Shown here piece after piece: positions 7,874-15,475 of a DNA stretch of 18,707 bases. Made by a program: the position numbers and the translations under genes. Numbering within the stretch: the first letter of the stretch is position 1; each line of letters begins with the position of its first letter. The notes under the pieces are model-generated. The model ran no database searches. It was not told the DNA's origin and saw nothing but the letters and a program-made list of their open reading frames with translations. This DNA comes from an uncultured Treponema sp. (lineage in GTDB: Bacteria; Spirochaetota; Spirochaetia; Treponematales; Treponemataceae), in NCBI GenBank assembly GCA_938045195.1, contig CALINC010000164.1, forward strand, positions 1 through 18,707, written 5' to 3'.

Positions 7874-7903
7874 ATTATACCACAAATAAAACGATTTAAT
7901 CTA
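7874..7903 (-). promoter_or_regulatory. dnaX promoter, predicted leaderless
   Basis: On the minus strand TGGTATAAT gives an extended -10 (TATAAT at 7879-7874) ending 6 nt before the dnaX ATG at 7867. TAGATT (7903-7898) is a candidate -35 with an 18-bp spacer, inside the 11-mer ATAGATTAAAT that is also present at the same place in the divergent promoter. No Shine-Dalgarno sequence is present before the ATG. Confidence 0.6.
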
Positions 7904-7904
7904 T

Positions 7905-8151
7905 GCAATGATGCTTCAAATTTTCTCTAAGCCCTGCTTAAGAATTAAGAGCATTGAAAGCCGTTTGATAAAATAAATTTCAGTAAACAAATTGTTGTCG
8001 CAACACGGCCCCTTAAATGGTCTAGTTAATTAAAAACGAGTATACTATTGTTAACCTATCTCATTATCGGTTTTGCTGATGGGGCATCTCTAAAAATCTA
8101 ACCGAGTTTTTTGCAGATGTCCTATAATTAATATTTAGATGTTATGCGGTA
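7905..8151. other. divergent intergenic region between dnaX and the ABC importer
   Basis: The whole gap between the two start codons is about 320 bp and holds the two promoters at its ends. The middle shows a small hairpin TGTTG-tcg-CAACA near 7993-8005. It also has an imperfect inverted repeat from about 8082 to 8122 (GGGCATCTCTAAAAATCT against AGTTTTTTGCAGATGTCC), ending in CCTATAATTAA, a word seen again at 15668. No ORF, tRNA or riboswitch motif was recognised. Confidence 0.5.
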
Positions 8152-8152
8152 A

Positions 8153-8181
8153 TAGATTAAATTTTATTTTTTTGTTATATT
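8153..8181 (+). promoter_or_regulatory. ABC importer promoter, predicted leaderless
   Basis: A -10 box TATATT (8176-8181) ends exactly 6 nt before the ATG at 8188. TAGATT (8153-8158) gives a candidate -35 with a 17-bp spacer and lies within the 11-mer ATAGATTAAAT shared with the divergent dnaX promoter. No ribosome binding site precedes the ATG. Confidence 0.6.
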
Positions 8182-8187
8182 ACCGGT

Positions 8188-9225
8188 ATGAAAAAATTAA
8201 TCGGTATTATTTTATCTTGTATTAGTATTACTTGTTTTTATTCATGCAATAAAAATGAAAATTCAAAAATAAAGAATGCAATAAATATTGCAGTTTTTTT
8301 ACCGGGTATCCGTGCAGAAAGTCCCGTCTATGATATGCTGGCGTTGGGTGTTGAACAGGCTGTTGCTGAGGCAAAAGAAAAAGGCAGATTAGTTGAACTT
8401 AAAGTTTTAGAAGCGGGAACCAATCAGGCAGAGTGGGGAATAAAACTTACCTCACTTGCCGTTGACGGAAAATATGATTTAATTATTTCATCCAATCCGT
8501 CGCTTCCTGAAATTGCAGCCCCCGTTTCAAAACAATTCCCAAAGCAAAAGTTTTTAATTTTAGATGCTTATGCGGCTGGCAATTCTATGATAACAACGTT
8601 TCGATATAATCAAAGAGAGCAGGCTTTTATTGCTGGTTATATTTCAGCACTTGTCAGCATGAGTAAAATGCAATATGCAAATACGGAAAAAAAATTAGGG
8701 CTTATTGCAGGGCAGGAATACCCGGCGATGACAAATATTATTTTGCCCGCTTTTCTTGAAGGTGCCAAAGCTGTTGATAAAGATTTTACGGTTGATTTTA
8801 GAATTGTAGGAAATTGGTATGATGCTGCAAAAGGGGCGGAACTTGCCCACACAATGTTCAAAGCAGGAGCCGATGTTATAATGCCCATTTCGGGCGGTGC
8901 GAATCAAGGGGTCATTGCCGCTGCAAAAGAACTCGGCTTTTATGTTTCGTGGTTTGATAATAACGGTTATGCAAAAGCACCCGGCTATGTTATTTCAAGT
9001 TCCGAAATGAAGCAAAAAAAATTAGCTTATGAGCAAACGCTTAATTTTATCAATGGAAAATTAAATGAGGGAACTGCAAACACACTCGGTATAAAAGACG
9101 GATATGTAAATTTTATTTCGGATGATCCTATTTATCTTGAAACCGTTCCTGAAGAAATTAGGAATGCGCAAAATGCTATGCTGAAAAAAATTGCCGGCGG
9201 ATACTTAGATCTTTCAATAGAATAG
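8188..9225 (+). CDS. BMP-family ABC substrate-binding lipoprotein (PnrA/RfuA-like)
   Basis: A 345-residue lipid-anchored binding protein. The signal peptide ends in lipobox FYSC (Cys20). The mature part follows the BMP/Med fold: INIAVFLPG at the first strand, PKQKFLILDA, a domain-hinge stretch, LGLIAGQEYP, GADVIMPISGGANQGVI near the second lobe, and SSEMKQ near the end. The family takes up purine nucleosides (PnrA) or riboflavin (RfuA) in treponemes. PnrA, as I remember it, has a DDKSFNQ motif in the first loop; this protein has ESPVYD there, so it is not an obvious PnrA orthologue. A riboflavin or related ligand is possible but unproven. It heads a four-gene import operon and starts without a ribosome binding site. 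Confidence 0.88.
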   Translation: MKKLIGIILSCISITCFYSCNKNENSKIKNAINIAVFLPGIRAESPVYDMLALGVEQAVAEAKEKGRLVELKVLEAGTNQAEWGIKLTSLAVDGKYDLIISSNPSLPEIAAPVSKQFPKQKFLILDAYAAGNSMITTFRYNQREQAFIAGYISALVSMSKMQYANTEKKLGLIAGQEYPAMTNIILPAFLEGAKAVDKDFTVDFRIVGNWYDAAKGAELAHTMFKAGADVIMPISGGANQGVIAAAKELGFYVSWFDNNGYAKAPGYVISSSEMKQKKLAYEQTLNFINGKLNEGTANTLGIKDGYVNFISDDPIYLETVPEEIRNAQNAMLKKIAGGYLDLSIE

Positions 9226-9248
9226 CAGGAAAGATCTAGGCTTATAAA

Positions 9249-10763
9249 ATGGAAAATAAAAAAAAAGCCGAATTAAGCGGTATTTATAAAATATATCAAA
9301 CGGAAGATAGGAGTACGGGAGAAATTTTTACAAATACCGCATTAACTGATGTAAATATTAGTTTTTTTACTTCTGAAATTCATGCGCTTCTCGGTGAAAA
9401 CGGTGCAGGAAAATCAACACTGGTAAATATTCTTTCGGGACTTATCCCGCCGAGTAATGGGATAATAAAGATTGCAGATAAAATATATTCTTTTAATTCT
9501 CCCCATGATGCTTTGCATGCAGGTATTTCGATTGTACATCAAAAACCTCAGCTTGCAGAAAATGCTACCGTTTTTGAAAACATAATTATGGGTACGAAGC
9601 ATAAATATTTTTTTTCTATTTTGAATATTACAAACGAGAAAGAAAAAATAGAAAAATTGAAATTGACATGGAATATTGATTTGGATTTAAATGAATATGT
9701 AAAAAACCTTTCCAATGAAAAAAAATTTTATACTGCAATGTTTGCCGCACTTTATAGGAATCCTGCTTTTTTAATTTTAGATGAACCTGTTTCCGTATTT
9801 TCAGAAAAAAAGCGGATACATTTTTTTTCTTCATTAAAAAATGAATGTAAAAATAAAAATTTGGGAGTTATTTTAATTACACATAAAGTAAAAGATGCCG
9901 TTTATGCTGCCGATAAAATTTCGGTTTTAAAAAACGGAAAACTGCAAGGTTCATTTTTGACAAGCGAGTTAATTAAAAACGATAATGCTGAAGATTTTAT
10001 TAAAGAAAAAATATTTTCAAAAAAAACATTTTTAAATGTTCAGCATGATAAAAAAAATACAGCGGTAAAAAATAAAATAATTTTTTCAGTTTCATTCTCG
10101 CATAGTTTAAATTCCATACAAATAAAAATTAATTTACATGCAGAAGCCGGTAAGATTACCGGTGTGATAGGTTTTCCAAACAGCGGATTGGAAAATTTGG
10201 AAGATACTATTTCCGGAATGGCTGATATTCGGCAGAGATATAAAAATGCAAAAGATAATTTTATTTCAATATATTATGGGGGGGAGGCAATAATAATTCC
10301 TGCGATAAAAATAACGCCGGCTCTTTTATTAAAGTATAAAATAGGAATTATTCCCTCGGATAGAAACTATAGAGGTTCAAATCCCGTATTGACTATAGAA
10401 GAAGTTTTGAATTCTTATAATTTTAAAAAATGTTTTTTCGATAAATTTGAATCGGCACAATTTACCCAAAATATTTTAAATAAAGAAAATATATCTGCAA
10501 ACCGCAACCGGCTTGCAAGTACACTATCGGGAGGACAATTACAACGTATTATTTTGGCAAGATGTCTTGCAGAAAATCCTGAGATAATTATTGCGGCAGA
10601 ACCTGCTTGCGGCTTGGATGCAGTGAGCACTGAAAGTTTACTGAACGGTTTCCGTCTTCTTGCAGAGAATGGAAAAACAATTATAATTTTAACAAAAGAA
10701 TTTGATACGGAATTATATAAAAATTACTTTGATAAAGTTTATTTTTTAGGAAACGAAAATTGA
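9249..10763 (+). CDS. tandem-domain ABC importer ATPase
   Basis: A 504-residue protein with two ABC domains, as in the sugar/nucleoside (MglA/RbsA, BMP) importers. N half: Walker A GENGAGKST (about 50-58), Q-loop VHQKPQ, Walker B FLILDEP, H-loop ITHK, but the signature is LSNEKK instead of LSGGQ. C half: Walker A is lost (GFPNSGLENL, no Lys), yet the signature LSGGQ is intact and Walker B reads IIIAAEP. So only the composite site of N-half Walker A plus C-half LSGGQ should hydrolyse ATP, an asymmetry known in this family. It starts 23 bp after the lipoprotein gene. A G7 run at 10278-10284 lies in the C half. The gene overlaps the next by 4 nt. Confidence 0.93.
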   Translation: MENKKKAELSGIYKIYQTEDRSTGEIFTNTALTDVNISFFTSEIHALLGENGAGKSTLVNILSGLIPPSNGIIKIADKIYSFNSPHDALHAGISIVHQKPQLAENATVFENIIMGTKHKYFFSILNITNEKEKIEKLKLTWNIDLDLNEYVKNLSNEKKFYTAMFAALYRNPAFLILDEPVSVFSEKKRIHFFSSLKNECKNKNLGVILITHKVKDAVYAADKISVLKNGKLQGSFLTSELIKNDNAEDFIKEKIFSKKTFLNVQHDKKNTAVKNKIIFSVSFSHSLNSIQIKINLHAEAGKITGVIGFPNSGLENLEDTISGMADIRQRYKNAKDNFISIYYGGEAIIIPAIKITPALLLKYKIGIIPSDRNYRGSNPVLTIEEVLNSYNFKKCFFDKFESAQFTQNILNKENISANRNRLASTLSGGQLQRIILARCLAENPEIIIAAEPACGLDAVSTESLLNGFRLLAENGKTIIILTKEFDTELYKNYFDKVYFLGNEN

Positions 10764-11797
10764 AAAAAATAAAATTTACGCATTCAATTTCTGCATTGAC
10801 TTTAGGAATTGCAGTAATAATTATTCTCATTCTTGCGTCTGCAAAAAATCCTGCTGAGGCTTTATTGGAATTTTTTGTTAAGCCTTTTTCTTCACTCTGG
10901 TATTTTGGAAATATGCTTAATAAAACCGGTTTATTTTTAATTGCTGCCTGCGGGGCTTTATTCGCATTTAAATGCGGCTGCTTTAATCTAGGGGGCGAAG
11001 GTCAAATTTATTTTGCAGGTTTTTTAACTTCACTGTTCTTGCAACATAGATGGAATGCTAATTGCTATCTTCAATTTTTGCTTGTAATGTTTTTTGTTTT
11101 TATTTTAACTTCTATTTTGGGTATTATATCAGGAGTTTTAAAAAATAAATTTAATGCAGATGAACTTTTAACTTCTTTTTTAATTTCAAGCGCAATTGTT
11201 CCGGTGTTAAATTATCTTATCAGTTCTCCAATGCGTACAACAGACGGAAATTTATTGGCAATGCCGGAGATTTCTGAAGAATTTAAATTATATCTTTTTA
11301 TTCCGCCGTCATCTTTGAATAGTTCATTTATTTTTGCGATTATTATTGCTGTACTGTTAATTTTCTTTTTTGTAAAAACAAAATGGGGTTATCGATTAAA
11401 AGTTTCGGGCAAAGCAAAAGAGTTTGCGAAATTTTCGGGATTTTCCGTTTCGGCACCGTCCATTGCAGGAATGGGAATATCGGCCGGTTTACACGGACTT
11501 ACCGGTTTTTTTGCAATAACCGGTACATTCTATTTTTGTCATTTGGGTTTTCCATCGGGAATGGGGTGGGCTGCCCTTGCAATAGCCTTAATAGCAAAAC
11601 AAAATTTTTATGCTGTAATTCCCGCTGCTTTTTTATATTCATGGATTCAGAGTGCTTCTGATGCCGCTGTTATGTCAGGTGCTTTAATTTTTGATACTGC
11701 GATATTTTTGCAAGCAGCGGTATTCTTTTTTATATCGGCGAATTTTCCAAGGTTTATGATTTACAAAAAAATATTTACTATGAGGAAACGGAAATGA
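10760..11797 (+). CDS. ABC importer permease 1 (BPD_transp_2 family)
   Basis: A 345-residue integral membrane protein with roughly 8-10 hydrophobic segments. It carries the family motif FKCGCFNLGGEGQ in the first third and the PSGMGWAALAIALIA motif of the coupling region in the last third. It forms the transmembrane channel with the next gene's product. Start is TTG at 10760 within a TTGA overlap with the ATPase stop; AGGA lies 8 nt upstream. The 4-nt overlaps on both sides indicate translational coupling. The substrate follows that of the binding protein. Confidence 0.9.
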   Translation: MKKIKFTHSISALTLGIAVIIILILASAKNPAEALLEFFVKPFSSLWYFGNMLNKTGLFLIAACGALFAFKCGCFNLGGEGQIYFAGFLTSLFLQHRWNANCYLQFLLVMFFVFILTSILGIISGVLKNKFNADELLTSFLISSAIVPVLNYLISSPMRTTDGNLLAMPEISEEFKLYLFIPPSSLNSSFIFAIIIAVLLIFFFVKTKWGYRLKVSGKAKEFAKFSGFSVSAPSIAGMGISAGLHGLTGFFAITGTFYFCHLGFPSGMGWAALAIALIAKQNFYAVIPAAFLYSWIQSASDAAVMSGALIFDTAIFLQAAVFFFISANFPRFMIYKKIFTMRKRK

Positions 11798-12648
11798 GCG
11801 ATTTAATTTTTTCCATACTTAGAATGTCTGCACCTCTTTTATTTGCCGTACTCGGTGCTCTTATTACCGAATATTCCGGAGCTCTTGCGGTATTTATGGA
11901 GGGAGCAATTATTATTTCGGCTTTTTTATGTACGCTCTTTACAATTCTTACCGGTTCTAAATTTTTAGGATTTTTACTTGCTGCAATTTTAACTTCGGGT
12001 ATTCTTTTTATTGTCAGTTTGTTTACCTGTAAAACAAAATCAAATCCTTTTTTGACGGGACTTTCATTAAATTTGTTTGCCGTAGGTTTTGTTCCGTATG
12101 CTTCAAATTTATTTTTGTCAAAATCCGGAATTATTGCTTTTGAAGAATTTGTTAATACGCAAAACTTTATTCCTGTAAATAATTTTTTCCCTTTTATTGC
12201 GGCAATTTGTTTTTCAGTATTGCTTTTTTTATTTTTAAAATTTACGCCGGTAGGAATTGCATTGAGATATTCGGGAGAAGCACCCGCTGTTCTTATTGCA
12301 AGAGGAGAAGCCCCTGAAAAATATAAAATATTTTCATGGACTATAGCTGGTTTTCTAGCTTCTTGTGCGGGTGCTGCTTTGGTGTTTCGGCTAGCTTCTT
12401 ATACTTCAAACATAAGTGCGGGACGCGGGTGGACAGCCCTTGCCGCAGTTTTCTTAGGAAATAAAAATCCGTTTTTTTGTATTCTTGCCGTTTTGTTATT
12501 TTCTGCGGCAGAATACACTGTAACGATTATGCAGGGCTCATTGAAAATTCCTTCAAGTGCTTTACTTTCATTTCCATATATTGCCGCATTGATACTATTT
12601 GTGTTTTCTAAAGCAATGAATATGTCCGGACATAAATCAAGAGAATAG
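11794..12648 (+). CDS. ABC importer permease 2 (BPD_transp_2 family)
   Basis: A 284-residue membrane protein with about eight hydrophobic segments, shorter than its partner, as is usual for the second permease in BMP-type systems. The conserved NIGxEG element is reduced to VFMEGA, while the coupling motif SAGRGWTALAAVFLG is kept. ATG overlaps the upstream stop (ATGA) and has GAGG upstream. It is the last gene of the import operon. Confidence 0.9.
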   Translation: MSDLIFSILRMSAPLLFAVLGALITEYSGALAVFMEGAIIISAFLCTLFTILTGSKFLGFLLAAILTSGILFIVSLFTCKTKSNPFLTGLSLNLFAVGFVPYASNLFLSKSGIIAFEEFVNTQNFIPVNNFFPFIAAICFSVLLFLFLKFTPVGIALRYSGEAPAVLIARGEAPEKYKIFSWTIAGFLASCAGAALVFRLASYTSNISAGRGWTALAAVFLGNKNPFFCILAVLLFSAAEYTVTIMQGSLKIPSSALLSFPYIAALILFVFSKAMNMSGHKSRE

Positions 12649-12661
12649 CTAAAGCACAGAC

Positions 12662-12688
12662 ATTCCGTTCTACATTATAAAACGGAAT
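12662..12688. terminator. terminator-like hairpin between convergent genes
   Basis: ATTCCGTT (12662-12669) and AACGGAAT (12681-12688) form an 8-bp stem with an 11-nt loop. The gene-free gap between two convergent stops is 48 bp. A T-rich stretch follows on the + strand, so it most likely ends the importer operon; use by the opposite gene is possible. Confidence 0.55.
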
Positions 12689-12696
12689 TTGTACCT

Positions 12697-13737
12697 TTAT
12701 CTTTTTTTCCGTTTTAGCAGCTTCCAGCGGATTTTATCGGCAATATTAAAAAGTTTATATAAACCGGGTCTGTAAATAAAATCGTAAGTGTTTATATATT
12801 CTACAAGCTGAGGATTATAGCCTGATTTAAATTTGTGAAAACCGTACCATGGATTGGAAGAGTCGGGGTTAGGTCCTAAACAACCCCATAAGTCAAACAT
12901 TGAACAACCTTGGCTTTTTCCGTATTGAATTGCTTTCCACATTATTAAATTGTTCGGCATAACGTCTCTGTGTTTGTTTGACGAAGCTCCGTAAGGATAA
13001 TAGAGTTTCCCGTTAAATTTAAATAAAATCCACGCCGTTAAAACTTCGCCGTTATAGATAGCTTCAAAAATTTTAAAATTTTCTTTTGGTAATATTTTAA
13101 ACATTTTGTAAAAATATTCGGCATTATGATTAAAAAAACCTTGTCTTGCCGTTGTTTCTTTCATAAGCCGTACATAATTTGCAATGCCGCTGTCCGTAGT
13201 GTTATCAATTACCGTTACACCTTTTTTTTCTGCAAGGCGGATATTGTAGCGGGTTTTGGAATGGAAAGAACTCATAAGTTCGTCTTCACTCTTACTTATA
13301 TCTAAGTGGAAATCATAATGAGTAAAGAGTGCTTTACCATGAACTATATTTTTCGATGACAGCGAGTTGTCTTTTTGTAGAAAAATATTATTAATTCCGT
13401 CTTTATTTTCTACATTTACCGGAACAAAAAAATCGGGTTCCAATTTAATAAAAACGGAATTATGTTTTTTTGCAAGCTGTTTTAATGCTTCAATTTCTGC
13501 CGCATTTGGAAAAATACATTTTGCAGAATAACCTACCGTTAAATTAGTTTTAGGTAATTTGGAAAAAATTACTTGTAAGGCTGAAACCGGTTTTTCATCT
13601 TCATAAACGCAAATCCGTTCGGGGATTGCGCCCATGCTTTTTTTAAATTCACCCCAGCTCCAAGATTGAAGGGGATGATTTATCATCTTATCAAATTCTT
13701 CTCTTTGTTCTTCTGTTAAAATACGGGTTATTTGCAT
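12697..13737 (-). CDS. FemA/FemX-like aminoacyl transferase (peptidoglycan interpeptide bridge)
   Basis: A 346-residue cytoplasmic enzyme of the FemABX fold, two GNAT-like halves. Recognisable parts: QSWSWGEFK near residue 25, SFHSKTRYNIRLAEKKGV in the middle, and a C-terminal LWGCLGPNPD, NPWYGFHKFKSGYNP motif followed by a RPGLYKLFN tail. The family transfers amino acids, often glycine or alanine from aminoacyl-tRNA, to the stem peptide of lipid-linked peptidoglycan precursors. Treponemal peptidoglycan is recalled as containing ornithine with attached glycine, which fits. Its ATG overlaps the stop of the M23 peptidase gene by one base (TAATG), a strong sign of coupling. Confidence 0.88.
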   Translation of the reverse strand: MQITRILTEEQREEFDKMINHPLQSWSWGEFKKSMGAIPERICVYEDEKPVSALQVIFSKLPKTNLTVGYSAKCIFPNAAEIEALKQLAKKHNSVFIKLEPDFFVPVNVENKDGINNIFLQKDNSLSSKNIVHGKALFTHYDFHLDISKSEDELMSSFHSKTRYNIRLAEKKGVTVIDNTTDSGIANYVRLMKETTARQGFFNHNAEYFYKMFKILPKENFKIFEAIYNGEVLTAWILFKFNGKLYYPYGASSNKHRDVMPNNLIMWKAIQYGKSQGCSMFDLWGCLGPNPDSSNPWYGFHKFKSGYNPQLVEYINTYDFIYRPGLYKLFNIADKIRWKLLKRKKR

Positions 13738-14699
13738 TATTTTCTACCTTTTTCAATATATTTTACGGGATTTTTCGGAATTCCATGTTCACGTATTTCA
13801 AAATGGAGATGCGGCCCTGTTGACATTCCTGTAGACCCCACAGCTCCGATTATTGTACCCGATTTTATGCTTTCATTCAACGATACATATACTTTGCACA
13901 AGTGTCCGTAAAGGCTTTCACGTCCGTCGGTATGAGAAATTATGATATGGTTTCCATACATATTGCTGTATGAAATACTTTTTATTTTTCCTGAAGCACA
14001 AGCCATAACAGGCGACCCGGCTGGAGCTGCCAAATCAATTCCAGGATGATAGCTTTTTTTGCCGGTAAAAGGACTGGCCCTTTCGCCGAAGTCCGAAGTT
14101 AAAATTCCGTCTTTCAACGGAAACCTATAAAACGGCTTAAAAAAAAACGCTCTTACCGTTCCGTCAAAAACTTCATTCGGAAAACAAAGTACCTCACGTT
14201 TATTTTCGGCAGTGTATGTGCTATTTAAACCTGCCCGCGAATATACATTCAGCTTTATCGGTTCTGTCCGGTATTTTTCAAAAAGAGCCGCATTTAATTT
14301 TTCAATGCTCGAAATCGGAATATCCGGCAAATATACGGCGGGAACTGTCGGCAAAATAAGCGTTTTTCCTGTAATTTCAGTTTCAACCGATTCAATTCGA
14401 TTAAGAGTTACTATTGAATCATAAGGGATGGAACAACGGGCGGCAATTTTTAAAAGAGAGTCTTCTTTTTTTACCGTGTACAAATAAAACCGGAACGGTA
14501 AGTCTTTGCCGGTTTTGCCTGCGGCAATAGCTTTACGTGCTTGCAAAACATCTTCGCAATATTGCACGAAAAGGGTGTCCGTAACTTGTAATGTTTTAAT
14601 TTCAGGATAAACGGTTTGCGTATATACATTGAGAGTGCACAGTGTAACCAAGAATGAAATGAGTATTTTGTTTTTTAGGAAAAATGTAATATTTTCCAC
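13737..14699 (-). CDS. LysM / M23 peptidase, peptidoglycan hydrolase or its activator
   Basis: A 320-residue exported protein. A hydrophobic signal segment lies at about 11-25. A LysM-like peptidoglycan-binding domain spans about 70-118. The M23 metallopeptidase core runs from about 195 to 315. The zinc-site residues are present: H218-x3-D222 (HPGID), H266 (LYGH), and H297-L-H299. So it is probably catalytically competent. The family cuts peptide cross-bridges in the cell wall. Start codon is GTG at 14699, five nt after the upstream stop, with no clear ribosome binding site, so translation is probably coupled. The following gene is a FemX-like transferase, making a wall-building and wall-cutting pair. 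Confidence 0.92.
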   Translation of the reverse strand: MENITFFLKNKILISFLVTLCTLNVYTQTVYPEIKTLQVTDTLFVQYCEDVLQARKAIAAGKTGKDLPFRFYLYTVKKEDSLLKIAARCSIPYDSIVTLNRIESVETEITGKTLILPTVPAVYLPDIPISSIEKLNAALFEKYRTEPIKLNVYSRAGLNSTYTAENKREVLCFPNEVFDGTVRAFFFKPFYRFPLKDGILTSDFGERASPFTGKKSYHPGIDLAAPAGSPVMACASGKIKSISYSNMYGNHIIISHTDGRESLYGHLCKVYVSLNESIKSGTIIGAVGSTGMSTGPHLHFEIREHGIPKNPVKYIEKGRK

Positions 14700-14704
14700 T
14701 TTAT

Positions 14705-15103
14705 TTAAGCTTTTTCTTGAGGCAAGGCAAAAGCCAAAAAACCGTAGATTATAAATACGGCGGCAAGTACTGCAAGCGCAGCGGTTTTATAGTAGTTAAA
14801 GACAAGATATATGCACAAACCGATTCCGCCTATTACTGTAATTTTTTTTGATAATGAAATAAAAAAAGCGCGTGTATTTTTTTTGTATCGTCTTCTTGCT
14901 CTTTTTATAAGGAGAAAAAGAATAGTACAGGTAAAAACAGTTATGGAAATTACTGTGTATAGAGAGGCATTTTTTGTTGCCAATAGCCATAAAGGGTAAA
15001 CGGTAAGAAAACCTGCAAGAATACATATTCCGGCAATCGCTGCAAAAGTTAAAAGTGCTGAAAAAACCGAGCCATAGCCTTTAAGAATTTTTCCGAAATT
15101 CAT
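14705..15103 (-). CDS. small membrane protein of unknown function
   Basis: A 132-residue protein with about four transmembrane segments: two near the N terminus (about 15-35 and 45-65), then a basic loop (KRARRRYKKNTR), then two more separated by NYYKTA. No family recognised. Start ATG 15103 is chosen because GGAGG lies 5 nt upstream; a longer in-frame reading beginning 69 nt earlier has no such site. It precedes the M23 peptidase by 5 bp, so it is probably a cell-envelope protein of the same operon. Confidence 0.75.
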   Translation of the reverse strand: MNFGKILKGYGSVFSALLTFAAIAGICILAGFLTVYPLWLLATKNASLYTVISITVFTCTILFLLIKRARRRYKKNTRAFFISLSKKITVIGGIGLCIYLVFNYYKTAALAVLAAVFIIYGFLAFALPQEKA

Positions 15104-15175
15104 AATTTCCTCCGTATATATAATTAAAAGAATACCTATAAAAAGTATTTCATTTATATGCAGTAAATTCAAGGA

Positions 15176-15211
15176 AGCACCGGCTTTAACAGGATCATTA
15201 CAACCGGTGCT
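15176..15211. terminator. hairpin downstream of the ferredoxin gene
   Basis: AGCACCGG (15176-15183) and CCGGTGCT (15204-15211) form an 8-bp GC-rich stem around a 20-nt loop. It lies 31 bp after the ferredoxin stop and before the membrane protein gene. There is no clear T-run after the stem, so it may be only a partial terminator or an attenuator. Confidence 0.45.
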
Positions 15212-15241
15212 TCAAATAATGCTTTTATGAAACTAAAAGTA

Positions 15242-15412
15242 TTATTCTTCTGAGATTGCTTCTACAGGGCAAACGCCTGCACAAGCACCGCAGCTGATGC
15301 ATGCATCAGCATCAATAACGCGTTTGTTTCCGCTTTCGCTGATTGCTCCAACGGGACATTCGCTTTCGCACGTGGCACAATTCGTGCAATCATTAGAAAT
15401 TTTATAAGCCAT
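15242..15412 (-). CDS. 2[4Fe-4S] ferredoxin, clostridial type
   Basis: A 56-residue electron carrier. Two cluster motifs are complete: C9-x2-C12-x2-C15-x3-C19-Pro and C38-x2-C41-x2-C44-x3-C48-Pro. The chain starts MAYKISNDC and ends VEAISEE, typical length for the family. In anaerobes such ferredoxins shuttle electrons between pyruvate:ferredoxin oxidoreductase, hydrogenase or Rnf-type enzymes. The start is well supported: AAGGAG lies 7 nt upstream of the ATG at 15412. It is followed by a hairpin and flanked by larger genes on the same strand, with its own promoter, so it is probably expressed alone at high level. Confidence 0.96.
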   Translation of the reverse strand: MAYKISNDCTNCATCESECPVGAISESGNKRVIDADACISCGACAGVCPVEAISEE

Positions 15413-15446
15413 TTGCATACTCCTTATTGTAAACTTCTATAATAAT

Positions 15447-15475
15447 ATTATACCCTTTATATGAGAAAAAAGCAA
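15447..15475 (-). promoter_or_regulatory. ferredoxin promoter
   Basis: On the minus strand TTGCTT (15475-15470) and TATAAT (15452-15447) are separated by 17 bp. The -10 ends 34 nt before the ATG, leaving a normal leader of about 28 nt with a Shine-Dalgarno sequence. It is a useful contrast to the leaderless promoters elsewhere. Confidence 0.7.

Noticed and set aside
7905..8151. A riboswitch or small RNA (for example SRP RNA) in the dnaX/importer gap
   Set aside because: No FMN-element, SRP-core or other recognised motif was seen, and the predicted importer message has no leader to hold one.
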